Below are positions 17,140 to 25,391 of a DNA stretch of 48,900 nucleotides, in pieces. The translations under genes were made by a program, and so were the position numbers. The stretch is taken from the NCBI GenBank assembly GCA_030037775.1, contig JASHQB010000306.1, positions 1-48,900 on the forward strand, read 5' to 3'. Numbering within the stretch: position 1 is the stretch's first letter; the number at the start of each line of letters is the position of its first letter. A model generated the notes under the pieces. It was given only the letters and a program-made list of their open reading frames with translations. It searched no databases and was not told where the DNA came from. Source of the stretch: Candidatus Acidiferrales bacterium. GTDB taxonomy: Bacteria; Acidobacteriota; Terriglobia; Acidiferrales; UBA7541.

Positions 17140-18078
17140 TCACTCGATATGAGACCGTAACTCGCTGATATTATGATAGGTTAAATCATTACAGTGGTGC
17201 CGCAGATCTCCCACCACACGCTCGCTTGCCTTCGGATCGGAAAAATGGGCCGTTCCGACCTGAATCGCAGTCGCTCCGGCTCGCAAATACTCCACAGCAT
17301 CCTCGCCCGTTTGAATCCCCCCTAATCCGATTATGGGTATGCGCACGGCCCGCGAAACCTCATAGACTAGTCTAAGGGTCAGGGGCTTAATCGCCGGGCC
17401 CGATAGCCCTCCGCTCAATCTGCCGAGCCGGGATCGACCTGTCCGAGCGTCCAGGCTCATTGCTGGGTACGTGTTCGCCACGGTTAAGGCATCTGCGCCG
17501 GCTGCCTCGACGGCGCGAGCCACTGCCCGCACGTCAGCGTTCGGAGCCAATTTCACCCACAGCGGCCTGCGCGAAGCCTTCCGCGCGGCGGCCACCACCT
17601 CGGCAGCCAGAGCCGGTTCGGCGCCGAATTCTGCTCCGCCGCAATCGACATTGGGGCAAGAGATATTCAGCTCATAGGCGGCAAGGCCGTCGGCGCCCTC
17701 AAGCACCTGCACCACGTCGCAGTATTCGGCGACGCTGTGCCCAAACACGTTTGCCACGATGGCTGTACGGTACTTTCGCAGTTCGGGAAGTTTTTCGGAG
17801 ACGAAGGCGCGCACGCCAATATTCTGTAACCCCACGGCGTTCAGCATTCCTCCGGAAGTCTCGCAGAGGCGCGGCGCGGGAGCGCCTTCCATCGGTTTTG
17901 CAGAAAGACCCTTCACCACGATTCCGCCGAGAGAATTCAAATCAACGAGGTGGGCAAACTCGATGCCGTAGCCGAAAGTTCCGCTGGCAGCGATTACAGG
18001 ATTGGAAAGAAGGAGGGTACCTATACGGACGCTGAGGTCCACGTCCGTGGGCCGCCGGGCGCTTGCGGGCGAGCTCAC
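17140..18078 (-). CDS. pyrD: Dihydroorotate dehydrogenase, class 1B catalytic subunit
   Basis: This FMN enzyme of about 312 residues oxidises dihydroorotate to orotate. Family marks are LSNPVIAASGTFGYG, the substrate loop with Asn and the catalytic Cys in ELNISCPNVDCGG, the Lys of WVKLAPN, ANTYPAMSLD and the flavin phosphate site IGLGGIQTGEDA. It is of the 1B kind, which normally works with the iron-sulfur/FAD subunit PyrK; no pyrK is visible in this window. The frame is open to 18120; GTG 18078 fits the family N-terminus better but has no clear ribosome site, so the start is uncertain. It is divergent from pyrR. Confidence 0.9.
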   Translation of the reverse strand: MSSPASARRPTDVDLSVRIGTLLLSNPVIAASGTFGYGIEFAHLVDLNSLGGIVVKGLSAKPMEGAPAPRLCETSGGMLNAVGLQNIGVRAFVSEKLPELRKYRTAIVANVFGHSVAEYCDVVQVLEGADGLAAYELNISCPNVDCGGAEFGAEPALAAEVVAAARKASRRPLWVKLAPNADVRAVARAVEAAGADALTVANTYPAMSLDARTGRSRLGRLSGGLSGPAIKPLTLRLVYEVSRAVRIPIIGLGGIQTGEDAVEYLRAGATAIQVGTAHFSDPKASERVVGDLRHHCNDLTYHNISELRSHIE

Positions 18079-18199
18079 ATGAGGCAGTCTATCATGTGAG
18101 TTCCAAATTACAACACCCACCGTTTGGCCGGCCGAGCGGGTTCTATAGAAAATCGTCGCGTCTGCCTATGCTGCTCCTTATGTTACGATGGTCGGCCCT

Positions 18200-18748
18200 A
18201 TGCGCATCATCGAGAAGCGCCAGCTCATGTCCGCGGATGAAATCCGCCGCACCCTGGAGCGTTTGGCACACGAAATTGTGGAAAAAACCGCCGGCGCCAA
18301 AGATCTGGCTTTGATCGGCGTGCGCCGTCGCGGCATTCCGCTCGCCGAACGCCTTGCGAAGTCCATTCGTGCCTCTTCCAAGGCCGAAGTCCCGGTCGGC
18401 ACGCTCGACATCACCCTTTACCGCGACGACTTGTCAACGGTCGCTCCGCAGCCCGTCGTTCAATCGAGCGAAATCCCGTTCCCGGTTGACGACCGTGACC
18501 TGCTGCTTGTCGACGACGTCCTTTACACCGGGCGCACCGTTCGCGCTGCCATGAATGGCTTATTCGACCTAGGCCGCCCGCGGCGGATCCGGCTTTGCGT
18601 GTTAGTCGATCGCGGGCACCGCGAGCTGCCCGTTGAAGCGACTTTCGTCGGCCGCACGGTTGAAACCTCCGACGCGGAAATTATCGAAGTCCGCCTCCAG
18701 GAGATCGACCATGAGGAGCGGGTCATGGTTATGGACCGTGTGGACTGA
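18200..18748 (+). CDS. pyrR: PyrR: pyrimidine regulator / uracil phosphoribosyltransferase
   Basis: This protein of about 182 residues is of the type I phosphoribosyltransferase fold. The PRPP-binding motif LLLVDDVLYTGRT is clear, with LIGVRRRGIPLAERLA upstream and CVLVDRGHRELP downstream, as in PyrR. In Bacillus it binds pyr mRNA leaders and also makes UMP from uracil. ATG 18200 and ATG 18188 are both possible; neither has a good ribosome site. I see no attenuator-like terminator/antiterminator pair in the short gap before it, so any RNA-level control of this operon is not evident. It heads pyrR-pyrB-pyrC. Confidence 0.92.
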   Translation: MRIIEKRQLMSADEIRRTLERLAHEIVEKTAGAKDLALIGVRRRGIPLAERLAKSIRASSKAEVPVGTLDITLYRDDLSTVAPQPVVQSSEIPFPVDDRDLLLVDDVLYTGRTVRAAMNGLFDLGRPRRIRLCVLVDRGHRELPVEATFVGRTVETSDAEIIEVRLQEIDHEERVMVMDRVD

Positions 18749-18781
18749 GCCTATATTAGAAATTCGCAACCGAGGGAGATT

Positions 18782-19750
18782 GTGTCGCACCGTTTTCATC
18801 ATTTGCTGGCCATCGAGCCGCTGAACCGCGAGCAGATTACTTTTCTTCTTGATCAGGCGAAGCCTTTCCAGGAGTTCCAGCGCTATCCGCTAAAAAAACT
18901 CGCCACCCTGCGCGGGAAAACCATCGCTCTGGCCTTTTTTGAAAACTCCACGCGCACGCGCATCAGCTTCGCCACCGCGGCCTCGCGGCTTGGCGCAGAC
19001 ACAATGAGCCTGCAGGCCGAGTCCTCCAGCCTGAAAAAAGGCGAATCCCTGATCGACACGGTGCGCACACTCGAAGCGATGAAGCCCGACGCCATCGTCA
19101 TTCGCCACAGCTCCTCGGGGGCCGCGGAATTCATCTCTCGCCGCGTTGATGTGCCGGTGATCAACGCTGGCGACGGCACTCACGAACATCCCACCCAGGG
19201 ACTGCTCGACGCGCTTACCATACGTGACCGTCGCGGCAAACTCGACGGCTGCAAGATCACTATCATCGGCGACATCCTGCACAGCCGCGTGGCACGGTCA
19301 AACATCCATCTACTCTCGAAATTCGGTGCGCAGATCACGCTCTGCGGACCGGCCATGTGGCTTCCGCGCGAGCTAGAATGCCTGGCGCCGAATATTCGAC
19401 GCGTTCCACGCCTGGAAGAAGCCCTCGACGGCGCCGAAGTGGTCATGGCATTGCGCATTCAGCAGGAACGCCTCCACGAACCGTCTCTCGCCGCGGACGA
19501 ATACATTCTTCGCTATCAACTGACGCCGGCGCGCCTGCGCCTCGCCCACCCGGACGCCATCGTCCTGCACCCCGGACCGATGATCCGCGGCCTGGAAATC
19601 GATCCCGCGGTCGCCGACAGCTTGCAATCGTGCGTCCTTGAACAAGTGACCAACGGCCTCGCCGTTCGCATGGCCCTTCTCTTCGAGCTCGTCGCCGGTT
19701 CCACGGACCCACAAGATCATGCAAAGGATTCCGCACATGCTTCTCATTAA
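18782..19750 (+). CDS. pyrB: Aspartate carbamoyltransferase catalytic subunit
   Basis: This 322-residue enzyme condenses carbamoyl phosphate with aspartate. It shows the carbamoyl-phosphate motif FENSTRTRISF, HPTQGLLDALTIRD and ITIIGDILHSRVARSN, followed by the aspartate-domain HPGPMIRGLEI. The start is GTG with GAGGGA upstream. Regulatory subunit pyrI is not present, so the enzyme is probably of the class found with dihydroorotase (PyrB-PyrC). The gene ends 14 bases inside pyrC. Confidence 0.95.
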   Translation: MSHRFHHLLAIEPLNREQITFLLDQAKPFQEFQRYPLKKLATLRGKTIALAFFENSTRTRISFATAASRLGADTMSLQAESSSLKKGESLIDTVRTLEAMKPDAIVIRHSSSGAAEFISRRVDVPVINAGDGTHEHPTQGLLDALTIRDRRGKLDGCKITIIGDILHSRVARSNIHLLSKFGAQITLCGPAMWLPRELECLAPNIRRVPRLEEALDGAEVVMALRIQQERLHEPSLAADEYILRYQLTPARLRLAHPDAIVLHPGPMIRGLEIDPAVADSLQSCVLEQVTNGLAVRMALLFELVAGSTDPQDHAKDSAHASH

Positions 19751-21011
19751 GAACGGCCGCGTCATCGATCCTTCTTCTAAGACCGACGCGCGGCTCGATC
19801 TCCTCATCGACAAAGGCAAGATCGCTAAGCTCGCTCCGTCGATTTCCGCTGCTGACGCGCTTTCGCTTGACGCTGTCGGCTGCATCGTCGCTCCGGGATT
19901 CATCGACTTGCACTGCCATCTTCGCGAACCCGGCGGCGAAATCTCGGAAACCATCGAATCCGGCACGCAAGCCGCCGCGCGTGGAGGTTTCACCGCGGTC
20001 TGCTGCATGCCAAATACGCAGCCGGTAAACGACAACGCCTCCGTCACGCGCTCCATCATGGAGCGTGCCGCGTCAGTTTCTCCCGTTCACGTGTGGCCCA
20101 TCGGCGCGGCGTCCAAAGAAAGCAAGGGCGAACAGCTCGCGGAAATCGCCGCCATGCAGCAAGCCGGCGCTGTGGCCGTCAGCGACGACGGAAAGCCCAT
20201 CGCTTCCGCCCGGCTGCTTCGCCAAGTGATGGATTATTGCGGCCCGCTCGGCCTGCCGGTAATCGACCACTGCGAGGATTCCTCGCTCGCCGCCGGAGGC
20301 GTGATGCGCGAAGGCCCGCGCTCCGTTCGCCTCGGCCTAAAGGGCATGCCCGCCGCCGCCGAATCGATTTGCACGGGCCGCGACGTCGAAGTCGCTCTGC
20401 TCAGCGGCGCCCGCCTGCATATCGCGCACATGTCTACGCGCGGGTCGCTTGAACACGTGCGCTCCGCCAAACGCCGTGGGCTTGCGGTCACCTGCGAGGT
20501 GACGCCGCATCACTTCACGCTGATCGATGAAGACGTACAGTACGACTCGCATTTCAAAATGAATCCGCCGCTCGCCTCGCGTGAGGATCGCGATGCGCTC
20601 ATCGAGGGCCTGGCGGACGGCACCGTCAACGCCATCGCCACCGACCACGCGCCTCATCATCCCGCCAGCAAAGATGTGGAATTCGACCGCGCACCTTTCG
20701 GCATCCTGGGCTTCGAAACGGCCATCGCTCTGGCGCTCGGCGAACTGGTGCACACCAAGCGCATTTCGCTGATGCGAATGGTGGAATTGTTCACCACAGG
20801 TCCTGCTCATGTGCTGGGCAAGAATGGCAACAGCCGCGCGCTTGCTGAAGGCTCTCCCGCGGACATCACCCTGTTTTCGCTCGATCGCGAGTGGACCTAC
20901 CGCGCCGCCGATTCGCCCAGCCGTTCGCGCAACACGCCATTCGACGGCCGCAAATTCCGCGGCGGCCCCGAGGCCACCATCGTCGCCGGTAAGGTCGTGT
21001 ACCGCGTGTGA
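19737..21011 (+). CDS. pyrC: Dihydroorotase (type I)
   Basis: This protein of about 424 residues closes carbamoyl-aspartate to dihydroorotate. Metal and catalytic marks are HCHLREPG, IDHCEDSSL, HIAHMSTRGSLE and the C-terminal ATDHAPHH. In-frame ATGs exist at 19719 and 19737; AAAGGA sits eight bases before the second, which I prefer. It overlaps pyrB by 14 bp, so the two are cotranslated, and type I enzymes of this kind often assemble with PyrB. It converges on a dienelactone hydrolase gene 12 bp away. Confidence 0.94.
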   Translation: MLLIKNGRVIDPSSKTDARLDLLIDKGKIAKLAPSISAADALSLDAVGCIVAPGFIDLHCHLREPGGEISETIESGTQAAARGGFTAVCCMPNTQPVNDNASVTRSIMERAASVSPVHVWPIGAASKESKGEQLAEIAAMQQAGAVAVSDDGKPIASARLLRQVMDYCGPLGLPVIDHCEDSSLAAGGVMREGPRSVRLGLKGMPAAAESICTGRDVEVALLSGARLHIAHMSTRGSLEHVRSAKRRGLAVTCEVTPHHFTLIDEDVQYDSHFKMNPPLASREDRDALIEGLADGTVNAIATDHAPHHPASKDVEFDRAPFGILGFETAIALALGELVHTKRISLMRMVELFTTGPAHVLGKNGNSRALAEGSPADITLFSLDREWTYRAADSPSRSRNTPFDGRKFRGGPEATIVAGKVVYRV

Positions 21012-21023
21012 CGTGAGGAAAAC

Positions 21024-21755
21024 TCACTCCAAATTGCTTTTCAGAAACGCCAGCGACAGCGCCCATGCCCGCTCTGCCGCCACCTTGTTGTAGCTCGGCC
21101 GCGCATCACAGAAAAACGCGTGATCCGCATCCGCGAACTCCAAGCTGACGAACGTCTTGCCCGCATCTCGCAGTGCTTTTCCCACGGCCTCTCGCTGCTC
21201 CGGGCCAATGTGCTTGTCGAGTCCGCCCCAGAAGAGAAAAATCGGCCCGTGAGTCTCGGCAACTCGTCCCAGCAGTCCCGGTCCGCGCTCGCTCTTCGCG
21301 ATTCCTCCGCCATAGAACGAAATTGCCGCGCGCAGCGGCAAAATCAAGTTCGCCAGAAAGGATAGTCGTCCGCCCATGCAAAATCCGACGCACGCGATGC
21401 GATGCGCATCGATGGCGTTCTGCTGCAGCAGCGCGTTATGCGCCGCGCGTATGTCTGCTTCGAGATTCTTATCATCCAATGCCATCACGTGCGGCATCAC
21501 CGACTGAAAATCGGCGTAGCTCCCCTCGTATCCTGGCGGCGCCGTGCGGTGGAACAGTTCCGGCGCAATCGCCACGTATCCCTCTCGGGCGAAGCGCTGC
21601 GTCACGTCGCGAATATGCTCATTCACGCCAAATGCCTCTTGAAACACGAGCAGACCGGGCAATTTGTCGCGCCCCTCGGGCTGCGCCACGAAGGCACGCA
21701 TCGCTGTTCCGTCGCTCACCTGCAACGTCACAAATTCTGCCTTGAGTTCAGGCAT
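21024..21755 (-). CDS. Dienelactone hydrolase family protein
   Basis: This 243-residue cytoplasmic alpha/beta hydrolase is of the DLH family. The nucleophile elbow is GFCMGG, with Cys as nucleophile; the catalytic Asp lies in WGGLDKHIGP and the His in ADADHAFF. The N-terminal segment LPGLLVFQEAFGVNEHIRDVTQRFAREGYVAIAPELF is typical. The family hydrolyses lactones or esters, classically in aromatic ring degradation, but many members are general esterases. No degradation genes are nearby, so the substrate is open. Confidence 0.88.
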   Translation of the reverse strand: MPELKAEFVTLQVSDGTAMRAFVAQPEGRDKLPGLLVFQEAFGVNEHIRDVTQRFAREGYVAIAPELFHRTAPPGYEGSYADFQSVMPHVMALDDKNLEADIRAAHNALLQQNAIDAHRIACVGFCMGGRLSFLANLILPLRAAISFYGGGIAKSERGPGLLGRVAETHGPIFLFWGGLDKHIGPEQREAVGKALRDAGKTFVSLEFADADHAFFCDARPSYNKVAAERAWALSLAFLKSNLE

Positions 21756-21899
21756 GACTCGCTCCTCGCGCAGTTCTATCCGGTTTGTTTCGAGCGCGCT
21801 GGCGGAAAGGCATCATATAAACACGCGAAAAACTTCAGATTATCGGTTCTCTGCAGACTGGGAAATTCCTCCAGCTTCTACTGGAGCCGAGCAAGGCCT

Positions 21900-21930
21900 A
21901 GCACACCGTCGAGGTCAGCGACTGTGTGCT
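21900..21930. repeat. Long hairpin downstream of the glutamate dehydrogenase gene
   Basis: AGCACAC (21900-21906) pairs with GTGTGCT (21924-21930), then after one mismatch GTCG pairs with CGAC around a seven-base loop. A second smaller hairpin (CTCCAG/CTGGAG, 21869-21886) follows on the minus strand. Neither has a T-run, so they may be a factor-dependent or weak end for gdhA, or an mRNA 3' structure. Confidence 0.4.
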
Positions 21931-21955
21931 GAGGAACTCAATGGTGCCCGCCGTT

Positions 21956-23254
21956 CTAGGGGAACAATCCGCGCACCACGGTCGCGTCGGCGACGCGCCC
22001 CACCGCCAACATATAGGCGGCAGTGCGCATATGCACATGATTTTTCCGCGACGTCTCGTACACTTCCTGGAACGACCGCTTCATCACCGCTTCCAGCTTC
22101 GCATTCACTTCCGCCTCACTCCAGAAGAAGCTCTGCAAATCCTGCACCCACTCGAAATAACTGGTGGTGACGCCGCCCGAGTTCGCCAGAATATCCGGCA
22201 GCACCATAATGCCGCGCTTCGCCAGCGCCTCGTCAGCATGCGGAGTCGTGGGCCCATTCGCCGCTTCCGCCACAATCTTCGCCTTGACCAGGTCCGCATT
22301 GTTCAGCGTGATTACGGTCTCGAGCGCCGCAGGAATCAAGATGTCGCATTTCATGGTCAGCAAATCGTCGTTCGAAATGCGCGACGTTCCCGGCATGCCC
22401 ACCACGGTCCCGGAACGCTCCTTGTACCGCGCCGCTTTGTACGGATCGATTCCCCTCGAATTGTGCACGCCGCCGCGCGAATCGCTGATGGCCACGACTT
22501 TCGCTTTTTTCTCGGTGAACAGCCGCGCCGCAATCGACCCTGCGTTTCCGAATCCCTGAATCGCGACCGTCGCGCCGCGCAAATTCATCTTCTTCGTTTT
22601 GCAAGCTTCTTCCGTCACGAAAAGACATCCGCGCGCCGTCGCTTCGTTGCGCCCTTCCGACCCGCCCAGTGGCACCGGCTTGCCTGTCACCGACGCCAGC
22701 GCCGTATGCCCCACGGTCATCGAATAGGTGTCCATAAACCACGCCATGGTTTGCGAATCTGTGTACACGTCCGGGGCAGGGATATCCCGCTCCGGCCCGA
22801 TAATCGGCAGAATTTCCGAGCAGAACCGCCGAGTCATGCGTTCCAGCTCCGACTTGCTCATGCGCTTCGGGTCGCAGATGACTCCGCCCTTTCCGCCCCC
22901 GAACGGAATATTCACGGCCGCGCACTTCCACGTCATCCACATCGCCAGCGCCTTCACTTCGTCCAGCGTCACGTTGGGATGGTAGCGAATCCCGCCCTTC
23001 GCCGGCCCACGCGCCACGTTGTGCTGCACGCGATAGCCCTGAAAAACCTTTACCTGCCCGTTATCCATCTTCGTCGGCACGGACACTTCCATGATCCGCT
23101 TCGGCGTTCGCAACACTTGCCGCAAGCCTTGATCCAGCTTCAAGTGCTCCGCGGCAATATCGAACTGAATCTGTGAAATCCGGAAAACGTTCAAATCTTC
23201 ACGCGGTGCAATCCGCGGAATCGCCTGGGGAACCGCTTTGGCGCTTATGGCCAT
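21956..23254 (-). CDS. gdhA: Glu/Leu/Phe/Val-type dehydrogenase, probably glutamate dehydrogenase
   Basis: This 432-residue enzyme interconverts glutamate and 2-oxoglutarate with ammonia. Family marks are QGYRVQHNVARGPAKGGIRYHP, the catalytic Lys region GGGKGGVICDPKRMS, PAPDVYTDSQTMAWFMDTYS and the dinucleotide site VAIQGFGNAGSIAARLF. AGGAGG lies nine bases before the ATG. The length is that of the hexameric bacterial and archaeal enzymes. It follows a small membrane protein gene by 19 bp and shares its promoter. Confidence 0.9.
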   Translation of the reverse strand: MAISAKAVPQAIPRIAPREDLNVFRISQIQFDIAAEHLKLDQGLRQVLRTPKRIMEVSVPTKMDNGQVKVFQGYRVQHNVARGPAKGGIRYHPNVTLDEVKALAMWMTWKCAAVNIPFGGGKGGVICDPKRMSKSELERMTRRFCSEILPIIGPERDIPAPDVYTDSQTMAWFMDTYSMTVGHTALASVTGKPVPLGGSEGRNEATARGCLFVTEEACKTKKMNLRGATVAIQGFGNAGSIAARLFTEKKAKVVAISDSRGGVHNSRGIDPYKAARYKERSGTVVGMPGTSRISNDDLLTMKCDILIPAALETVITLNNADLVKAKIVAEAANGPTTPHADEALAKRGIMVLPDILANSGGVTTSYFEWVQDLQSFFWSEAEVNAKLEAVMKRSFQEVYETSRKNHVHMRTAAYMLAVGRVADATVVRGLFP

Positions 23255-23273
23255 TCGGTCTTTCCTCCTTGCC

Positions 23274-23582
23274 TTATGCTCCGGCTGCTAACCGGTTGCC
23301 CGCGCGATAATGCTCCATGCAATCGCGCGAACAGAAATGCAATGTCTCTCTGCCTTGTTCCAATACATGAGAAATATCTTCCGCCACGTAGGTCCCGCAC
23401 ATCGGATCGCGGAACAGCGCGCGTGTTTTCGGCGCCGACGCGCCCGGTTCAATCGGCCCACGCGCGGCCCCTCGCCGTTGCGCGTCAGCCGCCCGTTGAA
23501 ATGTTTTTCCGACGATCCATGCAATGCTCGCCGTGACGACCAACCAAAAAACGTATCGGAAAAATCGCTCTAGATATTTCAT
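23274..23582 (-). CDS. Small membrane protein with YHS/TRASH-like Cys motif
   Basis: This protein of about 102 residues begins with a transmembrane helix (about 8-26, FRYVFWLVVTASIAWIVG). A basic/Ala/Pro linker follows, then a C-terminal segment DPMCGTYVAEDI...LHFCSRDCMEHY. The DPMCG and FCSxxC spacing is that of YHS/TRASH metal-binding modules; Cys residues probably bind a metal ion, facing the cytoplasm or periplasm according to the unknown topology. ATG 23618 is also in frame; I prefer ATG 23582 from the hydrophobic N-terminus. It leads the gdhA operon. The role is not known to me. Confidence 0.7.
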   Translation of the reverse strand: MKYLERFFRYVFWLVVTASIAWIVGKTFQRAADAQRRGAARGPIEPGASAPKTRALFRDPMCGTYVAEDISHVLEQGRETLHFCSRDCMEHYRAGNRLAAGA

Positions 23583-23979
23583 CGGCCCCAACCGCTTTCG
23601 GACACGCCGCCATTGCATCCCGCGACGTCACTGCTTGTAAGTGCTATCAGGCCCGAAGTTTATTCAACCCGGCTATAGCAGTCAATTGAAAGCGCCTAAA
23701 TTCGAGTGATTCTGTGTTTTCCCCACAACCGTCTCATTCGAAATACCTTAGCGGGCATCTAGTCGTAACATACTGTAAATGCAGGGCTTGCAGTGAAGTT
23801 GACGCCTTATTCAGCCCGTATGGTCATAGAAGAGAGCTTGGCCCTTTCCGATGCGGTTTCCCCCTGTTTGTCCTTCCCTTTCTCTGAGTCCGGTGCGACT
23901 GTTACGCATCTCTTCCAAGGGCTTGCAACATCCGCCGGCCGCGCTCCGGGCGTATTCTCCTACGAGCGCTTGAGGGATT
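23583..23979. other. Non-coding gap between the YHS-like gene and the ECF sigma factor
   Basis: Nearly 400 bases without a gene I can support. It holds the minus-strand promoter at 23657-23685. For the plus strand I see no good sigma70 promoter before the ECF sigma gene, which would fit autoregulation by the ECF factor itself, but I cannot point to its promoter motif. A 69-codon frame at 23793-24002 looks accidental. Confidence 0.5.
23657..23685 (-). promoter_or_regulatory. Sigma70-type promoter of the YHS-like/gdhA unit
   Basis: TTGACT (23685-23680), a 17-base spacer and TAAACT (23662-23657) on the minus strand. Transcription would begin near 23650, leaving a leader of about 30-70 bases depending on which ATG is used. 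Confidence 0.55.
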
Positions 23980-24534
23980 GTGAATCGCGCGCAAGGCCCT
24001 GAAAACCGTGCTTCGGATTGGTCGCTGCTCGAACGCGTCGTCCGCTTGGACGAGTCTGCGCTCGCCGCTCTCTACGACCGATACAGCGGACTCGTGTACG
24101 CCGAATGTATTCGCATTCTTCGCGATGCCGGCGCCGCCGAGGAGATTCTTCAGGACCTTTTTTTTCAGATTTGGCGCAGTGCCGCAAGATTCGACCCGCA
24201 ACGCGGCTCGCTACCCGGATGGCTTCTTGTCGCGGCCCGCAACCGTTCCATTTCCCGATTGCGCCGCCGCGACAGCCGTGAAAATGACGAACTGACGGAG
24301 AACAGCGTTGTGCTGCCTTGCAATCTCGAATCCGTCGCTGCGCAAAATGAACTGCTCGGTCGCGTCAAGATCGTTCTAAGCGGTTTGCCCAACGGGCAGC
24401 GCGAAGCCATCGAGCTCGCCTATTTCGAAGGCATGTCGCACAGCGAGATCGCCGGCCGCACCGGCGCGCCTTTGGGCACGGTAAAAACTTGGATTCGCAC
24501 CGCCGTCGATACTTTGAAACGGGAGTTGACTTGA
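23980..24534 (+). CDS. ECF-type RNA polymerase sigma factor
   Basis: This 184-residue sigma factor has region 2 (about 25-95, with LYDRYSGLVYAECIRIL, EEILQDLFFQIWR and PGWLLVAARNRSI) and region 4 (about 125-180, with LPNGQREAIELAYFEGMSHSEIAGRTGAPLGTVKTWI). It resembles the SigK-like ECF group that pairs with RskA anti-sigma factors. The GTG start follows GAGGGA. The stop overlaps the start of the anti-sigma gene (TTGA), so the two are made together. The inducing signal is not visible. Confidence 0.92.
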   Translation: MNRAQGPENRASDWSLLERVVRLDESALAALYDRYSGLVYAECIRILRDAGAAEEILQDLFFQIWRSAARFDPQRGSLPGWLLVAARNRSISRLRRRDSRENDELTENSVVLPCNLESVAAQNELLGRVKIVLSGLPNGQREAIELAYFEGMSHSEIAGRTGAPLGTVKTWIRTAVDTLKRELT

Positions 24535-25307
24535 GCATTCATCCCATCAGCGAACAGGACCTCGAGCTACTCGCCCTCGGCGTTCTTGCCGGCGAAGAAT
24601 GCCAGCCCCTTCACGGGCACCTTGCATCCTGCGCGGAATGCTCACGCAAATTCGCCGAGGCGCACGGCCGCATTGCTCTCATTGCACTTGCCGCGCCGCC
24701 GCAAGCTCCTTCCGCGAACGCGCGCGAAGGCCTTCTGCAGAAAATTCGGTCTGAGGATTCGGCTTTGCCTGCTCGAACGGCTCTGCGCCCTGCTCGCGCC
24801 CGCTGGTGGAATTCTCTTTGGGTTCCCGCAACTGCCATTCTCGCCATCGCCACGGCTCTTCTCTGGGTCAATGACCGCCGCATGGACGATCAGTTGCAAA
24901 AAATGCGCGAGACTGAGCAGATGTTTGAACAGGAAATGCATCACCAGCGCGCGCTCGTTGCTTTTTTCTCTGCGCAGGACACTCAAGCCGTTTCACTCGC
25001 ACCCAAGCCTACGGTGCCAAAGGACGCCTGGGCCCGCGTTCGCTACAACTCCCGATTGGGCATGATTTGTTACACCGGTGACCTTCCCGCTCCGCCGCCG
25101 AACAAGGAATACCAGATGTGGATCGTCCCGATGGTCGGGAGCCCCATCAGCGCGGGAGCTTTTATGCCCGCCTCCTTTAGCGGCGGGCATATGTGCATGG
25201 CCAAAATGCCCGCGGGAATCAGCTGCAAAGCCTTTGGCGTCACCATCGAACCGATGGGTGGAATGTCCCATCCAACTGGCCCGGTAGTTCTCGCCAGCGC
25301 TTTTTGA
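24531..25307 (+). CDS. RskA-type membrane anti-sigma factor
   Basis: This protein of about 258 residues has an N-terminal anti-sigma domain with the zinc motif in HLASCAECS (about 25-40), a transmembrane helix (about 95-115, VPATAILAIATALLWV) and a periplasmic RskA domain, including a coiled segment rich in Met, Gln and Glu and then YQMWIVPMVGSPISAG and GVTIEPMGG. It would hold the upstream ECF sigma at the membrane until proteolysis or another signal releases it. The open frame begins earlier (24489), but TTG 24531 overlaps the sigma stop and gives a sensible start, MSIHPISEQDLELLALG. Confidence 0.9.
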   Translation: MSIHPISEQDLELLALGVLAGEECQPLHGHLASCAECSRKFAEAHGRIALIALAAPPQAPSANAREGLLQKIRSEDSALPARTALRPARARWWNSLWVPATAILAIATALLWVNDRRMDDQLQKMRETEQMFEQEMHHQRALVAFFSAQDTQAVSLAPKPTVPKDAWARVRYNSRLGMICYTGDLPAPPPNKEYQMWIVPMVGSPISAGAFMPASFSGGHMCMAKMPAGISCKAFGVTIEPMGGMSHPTGPVVLASAF

Positions 25308-25391
25308 ATTTTTCGAGGCTCTGAGGAGAATTTTCTGGAACTCATCCAAATCCCCGAGCCCGGCGTACTCCTCACGAACGAGAAGAGTCCC

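Noticed and set aside
18121-18199. A PyrR-type attenuator before pyrR
   Set aside because: The gap is short and I found no terminator/antiterminator pair with a T-run.
21926-23176. A 416-codon plus-strand frame with many His and Arg
   Set aside because: Antisense to gdhA; composition typical of a shadow frame.
23980-23982. A frameshift or broken gene in the window
   Set aside because: Every recognisable gene is full length apart from the two cut by the window ends; I saw no interrupted frames.
23793-24002. A 69-codon plus-strand frame upstream of the ECF sigma gene
   Set aside because: No ribosome site, no recognisable pattern, and it overlaps the start of the sigma gene.
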